DNA of 48,891 nt, from IMG/VR virus record IMGVR_UViG_3300025112_000023, positions 1 through 48,891 of that record; one strand, given 5' to 3'. Both the position numbers and the translations under genes were made by a program. The stretch comes from a virus. Positions 44,520 to 48,891 of this stretch are shown here, one piece after another. The notes under the pieces were generated by a model, which saw only the letters and a list, made by a program, of their open reading frames with translations, was not told the origin of the DNA and searched no databases. Each line of letters begins with the position of its first letter. Within the stretch, counting starts at the first letter, position 1.

Positions 44520-45134
44520 ATGACCGATACCAACTACGTTGATAGAGAGACATGGCTAAACGCTGCGGCTATCCTGCTGCAAGCAGAAGTCTTTACACTC
44601 GCACAGATCCCTGCCGAGGCATGGGAGACGAAACAGTACCGCATCACTTGCGGTTTCCCTTTGGGATATCGCGGAAGTAGAACAGGTAAGGTGACCCTTG
44701 GTCAGGCGTTTGATCCCAGTATAAGCGCTGATGGTACATACGAAGTATGTATTAACCCCATCTTGGACGAACCCATAAGGGTTCTGGATGTGCTTGCTCA
44801 TGAATTGGTTCATGTGTATGCAGGGATTGCCTGTGGTCACCGAGGTGACTTTAAGACCATCGCTAGAGGGATTGGGCTTACCGGGCCGCTTACAGCGACT
44901 GTCGCCAGTAGTGGACTTGAGCAGACCCTTAAGGGTATTGCCGAGCAACTAGGTAGCTACCCACATGCAGCGATCAATCCGTCGCTTCGTAAGAAGCAAG
45001 GCACCAGACTGCTGAAACTTCAGTGCAGTGAATGCGGGTTCATCGCTCGTATCACTGCTAAATGGGCACATCGTATAACGGCTTTTAGCCGCTGCCCGGT
45101 GTGTGACGAAATCACGACTCTCGAAGTCGTTTAA
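44520..45134 (+). CDS. SprT-like zinc metalloprotease with zinc ribbon
   Basis: This 204-residue protein has the motif HELVHVYAGIACGH near residues 94-107, the HExxH plus downstream His of gluzincin-like SprT proteins. A C-terminal zinc ribbon follows: CSECGF (about 168) and CPVC (about 192). SprT/Spartan relatives cut proteins on DNA or have regulatory roles; in phages the target is unknown. It is the first gene of the rightward region, with the leader ATCGCAACAAACGGAG seven bases before the ATG. The stop codon is the TAA of a GTTTAAAC palindrome, so the protein ends in Val. It forms a likely operon with the AAA ATPase 23 bases downstream. Confidence 0.72.
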   Translation: MTDTNYVDRETWLNAAAILLQAEVFTLAQIPAEAWETKQYRITCGFPLGYRGSRTGKVTLGQAFDPSISADGTYEVCINPILDEPIRVLDVLAHELVHVYAGIACGHRGDFKTIARGIGLTGPLTATVASSGLEQTLKGIAEQLGSYPHAAINPSLRKKQGTRLLKLQCSECGFIARITAKWAHRITAFSRCPVCDEITTLEVV

Positions 45135-45136
45135 AC
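45129..45136. repeat. GTTTAAAC supplying a stop codon, then leader
   Basis: Ends the SprT-like gene as GTT TAA AC and runs directly into the leader ATCGCAACAAGGAG of the ATPase gene. Confidence 0.85.
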
Positions 45137-45150
45137 ATCGCAACAAGGAG
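45137..45150 (+). promoter_or_regulatory. Conserved leader copy 2
   Basis: ATCGCAACAAGGAG before the ATPase gene, adjoining a GTTTAAAC copy. Confidence 0.75.
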
Positions 45151-45157
45151 CAAACTT

Positions 45158-46252
45158 ATGTTTGACCATTCTACCAAAATCAAGCCTGAAACGGCAGCAT
45201 ATATGGCTAAAAAGTTAGCGTCGATTACATCCGTTAACGCGGACCTCGATGCTAGCCAGCGCGCCATACTCAAGCGGCTGGCAGTTGCCTACGGCAAACC
45301 AGTCAACAGCCCCATAAGGGAACTGATCAGCCTATGGCTGCATGGACCGGACGCTGGCAGTGCGAACGTTGGCGAAGCCATCAGCTCAGCCATCAATGAC
45401 GCCCTACGGGATATCAACGGCATGAACGAGACACAGATCAAGGATCTGGTACGAAAAGAAGCCGAGCGTATCGTCAGAGACGAGTTCACACAGCCACCAC
45501 GGGAGATAGTCCTACGGACTGGCAGCGGCAGCAAAACACTGCCTGCTGAGACACGACACGAAGTGTTCGAGGACGTGCTGATGTTCATCGCGCAGCGTGA
45601 GAGTGTCTACCTTGTAGGTCCAGCCGGATCAGGTAAGACGACGCTTGCAAAGCAAGCAGCCGACGCACTTGAGCTACCATTCTACTCGACGGGGGCGCTA
45701 GTCATGAAGCATGAGCTTGAAGGGTTCATTGATCCGCATGGCAACTACGTTGAGACCGAGTTTTACAAAGCGTTTAAACATGGCGGCGTATTTCTCTTCG
45801 ATGAGATCGACGGCTCGTCCCCGGCGGCAGTGCTGGCGTTCAACGGCCACATGGCCAACGGCATCGCATCATTCCCCTGCGGCATGGTCGAGCGTCACCC
45901 AGACTTCGTTGTGATCGCAGCAGCGAACACATACGGGAATGGTGCAGATAGACAGTACGTCGGACGTAATCAACTAGATGCCGCCAGCCTAGATCGATTC
46001 GCGTTTCTATCCATGAACTACGATGAGGTGTTCGAAACAGACATATGTGCAGACTCAGATTGGGCCTCGCATGTCCAGCGCATCAGGCAAACGACCAACG
46101 AATTAAAAATTCGTCACATCGTCTCGCCTCGCGCAAGCATCAAGGGTGCTCGCATGCTGGCCGCTGGCATGGATCAGGAAAAGGTTGAGCAAGCGTACAT
46201 CTGGAAGGGACTCGAAGAGTCCGACATCGAGAAAATAAAAGCGGGATGTTAA
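45158..46252 (+). CDS. MoxR/CobS-type AAA ATPase
   Basis: This 364-residue protein carries a AAA+ ATPase of the MoxR/CbbQ/CobS type. Walker A is GPAGSGKTT near residue 154, Walker B is VFLFDEID near 210, sensor 1 is IAAANTYG near 253 and the arginine region is LDRFAF near 278. The region before residue 135 is a mostly helical domain without a recognised family. MoxR-type ATPases act with VWA-domain partners in assembling or activating other proteins. The gene follows the SprT-like gene with its own leader, and its stop lies just upstream of the next gene; an earlier ATG for that gene would overlap it. Confidence 0.85.
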   Translation: MFDHSTKIKPETAAYMAKKLASITSVNADLDASQRAILKRLAVAYGKPVNSPIRELISLWLHGPDAGSANVGEAISSAINDALRDINGMNETQIKDLVRKEAERIVRDEFTQPPREIVLRTGSGSKTLPAETRHEVFEDVLMFIAQRESVYLVGPAGSGKTTLAKQAADALELPFYSTGALVMKHELEGFIDPHGNYVETEFYKAFKHGGVFLFDEIDGSSPAAVLAFNGHMANGIASFPCGMVERHPDFVVIAAANTYGNGADRQYVGRNQLDAASLDRFAFLSMNYDEVFETDICADSDWASHVQRIRQTTNELKIRHIVSPRASIKGARMLAAGMDQEKVEQAYIWKGLEESDIEKIKAGC

Positions 46253-46278
46253 CAGGGGTTGACACGCCGTTTCGATTC

Positions 46279-46293
46279 ATCGCAACATATAGG
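46279..46293 (+). promoter_or_regulatory. Conserved leader copy 3 (diverged)
   Basis: ATCGCAACATATAGG before the chosen ATG at 46297. It decides the start of that gene against the ATG at 46246. Confidence 0.5.
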
Positions 46294-46296
46294 CAA

Positions 46297-47154
46297 ATGA
46301 GGGCAGACATGTACACATACAAACGAGATTGGGACGAGTTCCTTGCCGACATCGAAAGCCGAGAGATCGGTAAGGCATGGACATCACCGTCAAGCATGGA
46401 CAGCGACGGGTATGAATTCACCGGAACGCACACATGGGATGAAGCGCACACACTACTGAAGCATGGCTGGCGTGAGGGTCGGTCAAAACTGGCCGAGGCG
46501 ACCGAGTTTGCTAAAGCAACCACACATCAGGGTACTGCCGAGGCATGGCAGCATGCCCCGGCTGGAGCGTTCCCGAATGTACCAGCATACTGCGCTGGCA
46601 TAGCCGAGTGCATGATGACGCCGCCCGGTGAGGAGCAGCGCTCATCGATGCCTATCGTGACCATTGCGGTCAACATTGGAGCCGCTGCATTTACCCCAAC
46701 CAACATGATGATCAATCGAGGTGCGGCCATTGTCGCTTTAATCGACAGCATCGAGGCGCAAGGTCAGCGGGTCGAGTTGATCTGCTGCACCCGTACCCAG
46801 TTATCTAATAACGACGGACACCTAGTGATGCACGTCACAGTGAAACGTGCCGAAGAGCACGTCAATCTGGATCGCATCGCCTTTGCCATGGCACACCCCA
46901 GTATGCTCCGTCGCATGAAGTTCAGGGTTCAGGAGTTCACCTTGCCGAAGGTCGAGCACGGCTACGGCATCTCAAGAGATTTTGAAGAAGAGGATTTCGA
47001 TCTTGGCACGATGTATGTGCCACACTTCCCACACAGTCGCAGTAAACAGCGCGACATGTACGGGACTGAAGAGCGAGCAGTGCAGACGATGGCCGAGATG
47101 TGGCAGAGTGCCACCACTGCATGGCAAGCCAATCAACTAGATGAAGCTGTTTAA
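46297..47154 (+). CDS. AAA-partner protein of DUF7192 type
   Basis: This is 285 residues from the ATG at 46297, chosen because the recurring leader (ATCGCAACATATAGG) stands just before it. An in-frame ATG at 46246 would overlap the ATPase stop, and an ATG at 46309 has GAGG before it. The sequence contains YKRDWDEFLADIES, EAHTLLKHGWREGR, a Pro-rich AYCAGIAECMMTPPG and a beta-rich VTIAVNIGAAAFTPTNMMIN. This matches proteins I associate with DUF7192, which in phages commonly follow a MoxR/CobS-like ATPase and may be VWA-like. The stop codon is the TAA within a GTTTAAAC copy, so the protein ends in Val. Confidence 0.62.
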   Translation: MRADMYTYKRDWDEFLADIESREIGKAWTSPSSMDSDGYEFTGTHTWDEAHTLLKHGWREGRSKLAEATEFAKATTHQGTAEAWQHAPAGAFPNVPAYCAGIAECMMTPPGEEQRSSMPIVTIAVNIGAAAFTPTNMMINRGAAIVALIDSIEAQGQRVELICCTRTQLSNNDGHLVMHVTVKRAEEHVNLDRIAFAMAHPSMLRRMKFRVQEFTLPKVEHGYGISRDFEEEDFDLGTMYVPHFPHSRSKQRDMYGTEERAVQTMAEMWQSATTAWQANQLDEAV

Positions 47155-47156
47155 AC
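47149..47156. repeat. GTTTAAAC supplying a stop codon, then leader
   Basis: Ends the DUF7192-type gene as GTT TAA AC, two bases before the leader of the zinc-binding protein gene. Confidence 0.85.
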
Positions 47157-47158
47157 AC

Positions 47159-47173
47159 ATCGCAACAAAGGAG
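47159..47173 (+). promoter_or_regulatory. Conserved leader copy 4
   Basis: ATCGCAACAAAGGAG before the zinc-binding protein gene. Confidence 0.75.
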
Positions 47174-47180
47174 ATATGAC

Positions 47181-47390
47181 ATGACGACAAAGCATAACTG
47201 CGGCGGCCCTGTCTTCGGACGCAAGACACCCGGCTGCCCAAGGTGTGACGAATTGCTGGCGGGTGCTGAACCCGTCCGCTGGGGATGGGATGAAAGACGC
47301 GAAGAACAAGCGCGACGAATCGCGGCCATCCGTGCACATGATTGCGTCGAAAGCAGATGCGGTCGTGTCTGCACTGCATTCGAATGGTGA
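47181..47390 (+). CDS. Small zinc-binding protein
   Basis: This 69-residue protein (MTTKHNCGGPVFGRKTPGCP, RCDEL) has a CxxC pair (CPRC) plus further Cys and His residues (HDCVESRCGRVC). The opening NCGGPxFGRKxPGCPRCDEL and the ending CTAFEW are shared with small zinc-finger-like proteins in many phages; the function is unknown to me. The leader ATCGCAACAAAGGAG precedes the ATG. Confidence 0.72.
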   Translation: MTTKHNCGGPVFGRKTPGCPRCDELLAGAEPVRWGWDERREEQARRIAAIRAHDCVESRCGRVCTAFEW

Positions 47391-47393
47391 TAA

Positions 47394-47408
47394 ATCGCAA
47401 CAAAGGAG
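47394..47408 (+). promoter_or_regulatory. Conserved leader copy 5
   Basis: ATCGCAACAAAGGAG before the gene at 47416; it decides that start. Confidence 0.75.
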
Positions 47409-47415
47409 AACGATT

Positions 47416-47688
47416 ATGCGTAAGAATCCACACTCCCCAGTACTGACGGGGTTGCTGTTTCACACCCAGTGGCAATTGTCTGGTGTACCCGTGTACATAC
47501 GCCGACACTATGGCGGCTGGCTCGTGACCTACCAAGTTGCGGATGATCCCCGTTATTGTGCCGAAATGCACTTCGGGAATGCAGGCGCATGGAATGATGC
47601 GAGGAGATTCGCGTCAGATAAGAAGCGGCTTCTACTTGAAGCCATTAACATCGCAACAAAGGAGAACGATGATGAGCAAAGTGATTGA
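47416..47688 (+). CDS. 90-residue hypothetical protein
   Basis: The ATG at 47416 is chosen because the leader ATCGCAACAAAGGAG stands seven bases before it. The protein is MRKNPHSPVLTGLLFHTQWQ, then IRRHYGGWLVTYQVADDPRY and a helical charged C-terminus. The end of the gene contains another copy of the leader, which serves the next gene. There is no membrane segment or known motif. Confidence 0.62.
   Translation: MRKNPHSPVLTGLLFHTQWQLSGVPVYIRRHYGGWLVTYQVADDPRYCAEMHFGNAGAWNDARRFASDKKRLLLEAINIATKENDDEQSD
47650..47664 (+). promoter_or_regulatory. Conserved leader copy 6 (inside a gene)
   Basis: ATCGCAACAAAGGAG lies in the 3' end of the gene at 47416-47688 and is read there as NIATKE, while serving the gene starting at 47669. 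Confidence 0.75.
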
Positions 47689-47908
47689 TAGGTACGTGAA
47701 AGCTAACCCCGACAAATTCTATAGCTGGCACACGGAGTATGATGGATATGGGGAGGACTATAACTACGACCTGCCTAGTTATTGGGTTTACTGTAACGAG
47801 GGATACATTTGCCCAGAGAAAGAATGCGGCACCATTCACACGAAGACAGTCAAAGAAGCAATGAGACTTATGCGAACCGTTGTGGAGGTGCAGCATGACG
47901 GCGTATAA
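47669..47908 (+). CDS. 79-residue hypothetical protein
   Basis: The start ATG at 47669 (or the next ATG at 47672) follows the leader (47650-47664). The protein is MMSKVIDRYVKANPDKFYSW, then EYDGYGEDYNYDLPSYWVYC, with Cys residues in CNEGYICPEKECGT that could hold zinc. It overlaps the gene before it by 20 bases and the gene after it by 14. No family recognised. Confidence 0.6.
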   Translation: MMSKVIDRYVKANPDKFYSWHTEYDGYGEDYNYDLPSYWVYCNEGYICPEKECGTIHTKTVKEAMRLMRTVVEVQHDGV

Positions 47909-48074
47909 AGTAACCGTAAGGGCTGAAACGCTCACCACCTATTACGTCGAGGCAGAAGACGCAGACCACGCAGAGGACATCCTCCGATGCGAGGGATTAC
48001 AGGTTTTTATGCCATACGAAACGCGGATTCTGCGCGACGATTATGATGTTGTCTCAGTGGAGGAGCAAGCATGA
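47895..48074 (+). CDS. 59-residue hypothetical protein
   Basis: The ATG at 47895 has GGAG seven bases before it. The sequence MTAYKVTVRAETLTTYYVEA then EDADHAEDILRCEG looks like a small alpha-beta domain with the YxVxAxDxxxA pattern seen in several short phage proteins. It ends SVEEQA, and its stop overlaps the next ATG (ATGA). Confidence 0.6.
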   Translation: MTAYKVTVRAETLTTYYVEAEDADHAEDILRCEGLQVFMPYETRILRDDYDVVSVEEQA

Positions 48075-48238
48075 CTGATCTTGAGGACGTGCTCGATAAG
48101 ATGCACGCAGACCTGATGGCGCTCGGATACGCTGACATGGCAAACGATTTGATCGACTGCGTATACGAGTGGACGCTTTTAGGTTACTGGGGGTTGTCAT
48201 CAAAAGACCTACCCAACTACTTCGACGACACTGTTTAA
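48071..48238 (+). CDS. 55-residue hypothetical protein
   Basis: Translated by hand: MTDLEDVLDKMHADLMALGY, then ADMANDLIDCVYEWTLLGYW and GLSSKDLPNYFDDTV. The ATG overlaps the previous stop, and its own stop is the TAA in a GTTTAAAC palindrome, again giving a terminal Val. It is helical and acidic; no family is recognised. Confidence 0.68.
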   Translation: MTDLEDVLDKMHADLMALGYADMANDLIDCVYEWTLLGYWGLSSKDLPNYFDDTV

Positions 48239-48240
48239 AC
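48233..48240. repeat. GTTTAAAC supplying a stop codon, then leader
   Basis: Ends the 55-residue gene as GTT TAA AC, one base before the leader of the next gene. Confidence 0.85.
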
Positions 48241-48241
48241 A

Positions 48242-48260
48242 ATCGCAACAACAAAAGGAG
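48242..48260 (+). promoter_or_regulatory. Conserved leader copy 7 (long variant)
   Basis: ATCGCAACAACAAAAGGAG before the gene at 48269; it has an extra four bases in the A-rich part. Confidence 0.7.
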
Positions 48261-48268
48261 ATGCGACG

Positions 48269-48445
48269 ATGAACGAGAAGCAACTAACGGCTGCGGCCAG
48301 AAAGATAGGTATGCCAGCGATCACAAAGATGATTGCGCGCAAGACCAGCGCCCTGCGTGAGCGGGATGGGATGGTGCATGTAGCTGACCTCATTGATGAG
48401 GTCGTGCAGGAAATCAACAGCAAACAAGAGGAGGCAGAACGATGA
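48269..48445 (+). CDS. 58-residue hypothetical protein
   Basis: Translated by hand: MNEKQLTAAARKIGMPAITK, then MIARKTSALRERDGMVHVAD and a helical LIDEVVQEINSKQEEAER. The longer leader variant with ACAAAAGGAG stands just before the ATG. The stop overlaps the next ATG (ATGA). Confidence 0.65.
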   Translation: MNEKQLTAAARKIGMPAITKMIARKTSALRERDGMVHVADLIDEVVQEINSKQEEAER

Positions 48446-48825
48446 GTATCATCGATGCACAAGACAAGTTCACTGATGAGGTGAACAAAGCCCTGACAAC
48501 TGACCAGAACACACCCTTATGGCTGGATGACGTGGAGCACGTCGCTATCACACCAGCCGCGCAGGAGTTGCTCGCAGATATACACGGCGAGGCTGATGGA
48601 GAGACCTATGCGTCTTTCCTGATCCTCCTGCTGGCGTCCGGCGACTTCGGCGCTGTTGAGCGTGATGATCGCATGACCAATATGCATGCGATTAAGCATG
48701 GGGGAATGGTGATGGGGGTATATCCGGCAGATCCGAAGAACGAATCACAAGAGGGCAACGTGATTTGGTTGATCGTTGACCCCGGTCACAAAATCCTGAC
48801 GGTGCTAACACCTAATGACTACTAG
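48442..48825 (+). CDS. 127-residue hypothetical protein
   Basis: This protein (MSIIDAQDKFTDEVNKALTT, then WLDDVEHVAITPAAQELLAD) has an N-terminal helical part and a C-terminal beta-rich part (VIWLIVDPGHKILTVLTPND). No signal, membrane segment or catalytic motif is visible. The ATG overlaps the preceding stop. The family is unknown to me. Confidence 0.6.
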   Translation: MSIIDAQDKFTDEVNKALTTDQNTPLWLDDVEHVAITPAAQELLADIHGEADGETYASFLILLLASGDFGAVERDDRMTNMHAIKHGGMVMGVYPADPKNESQEGNVIWLIVDPGHKILTVLTPNDY

Positions 48826-48891
48826 ACATCTAAAGCAATTACGAACATGGCGTTCCACCGCTGCCGACAAGGGCAGCGAGTGGGGCGTGAG
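48815..48891 (+). CDS. Possible partial gene at right edge
   Basis: An ATG at 48815 overlaps the end of the preceding gene by 11 bases and stays open to the window edge: MTTRHLKQLRTWRSTAADKG then SEWGV. There is no clear ribosome site. It follows the overlapping style of its neighbours, but the fragment is short. Confidence 0.35.
   Translation, partial: MTTRHLKQLRTWRSTAADKGSEWGV

Noticed and set aside
46246-46297. Upstream ATG at 46246 for the DUF7192-type gene
   Set aside because: It overlaps the ATPase stop without a ribosome site, while the recurring leader stands just before the ATG at 46297.
47245-47416. Upstream extension of the gene at 47416
   Set aside because: It would overlap the zinc-binding gene in another frame; the conserved leader sits right before 47416.
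47149-48240. GTTTAAAC copies as loading sites of a cloning vector or linker artefact
   Set aside because: Copies are dispersed through 46 kb, lie in coding sequence in frame and at natural junctions, and have no vector sequence around them.

Overview
The window is a 48.9 kb piece of a tailed double-stranded DNA bacteriophage genome, probably a marine virus of a Gram-negative host with short-tailed (podovirus-like) morphology. The basis is a full packaging and head set (small and large terminase, portal, scaffold, major capsid), connector and P22 gp10-like tail genes, no tape-measure gene, and several small structural families that I recognise from marine phage genomes. The host assignment is inference. 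The curli-type outer-membrane proteins at the left end imply a host with an outer membrane. No integrase, RNA polymerase, DNA polymerase, tRNA gene or CRISPR array is visible; replication genes probably lie beyond the right edge.

Layout. Positions 1-44394 form one leftward (minus-strand) late region, tightly packed and full of overlapping stop/start junctions (ATGA, TAATG, TGATG). Read in transcription order it holds: small terminase (44394-43948); a G-tract and hairpin gap; a 2-oxoglutarate/Fe(II) oxygenase-like gene with its own promoter-like sequence (43768-43118); large terminase; portal; a GroES-like protein; scaffold; head proteins; major capsid (36141-35203); a terminator and a parS-like hairpin; small proteins including a thermonuclease and an XhlA-like membrane protein; connector and adaptor proteins (32017-30343); a very repetitive fibre with a C-terminal S74 chaperone (28631-23958); a second 2OG oxygenase; a P22 gp10-like tail protein; two large low-complexity virion proteins; a 2823-residue polyvalent protein (10733-2262); an M15 endolysin and holin-like protein; and a curli export cassette, csgF, csgG and a partial curlin-repeat protein, running off the left edge.

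The rightward region begins at a 125-bp divergent control region (44395-44519). It contains a SprT-like metalloprotease, a MoxR/CobS-type AAA ATPase, a partner protein of DUF7192 type, and a string of small ORFs to the right edge. Seven of its starts carry the same leader (consensus ATCGCAACAAAGGAG), and the starts without it overlap the preceding gene.

Two features stand out. First, a virus appears to carry the curli secretion pore CsgG, its adaptor CsgF and a curlin-repeat protein directly after its lysis genes. Second, the 8-bp palindrome GTTTAAAC occurs 21 times by eye (fewer than one expected by chance in this length), and ten copies sit exactly at gene boundaries, four of them supplying the stop codon (GTT TAA AC). 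Smaller points are a 15/16 match to the bacterial parS centromere site, an in-frame fused gene with a strong internal start, and modules shared between two repeat-rich virion genes.
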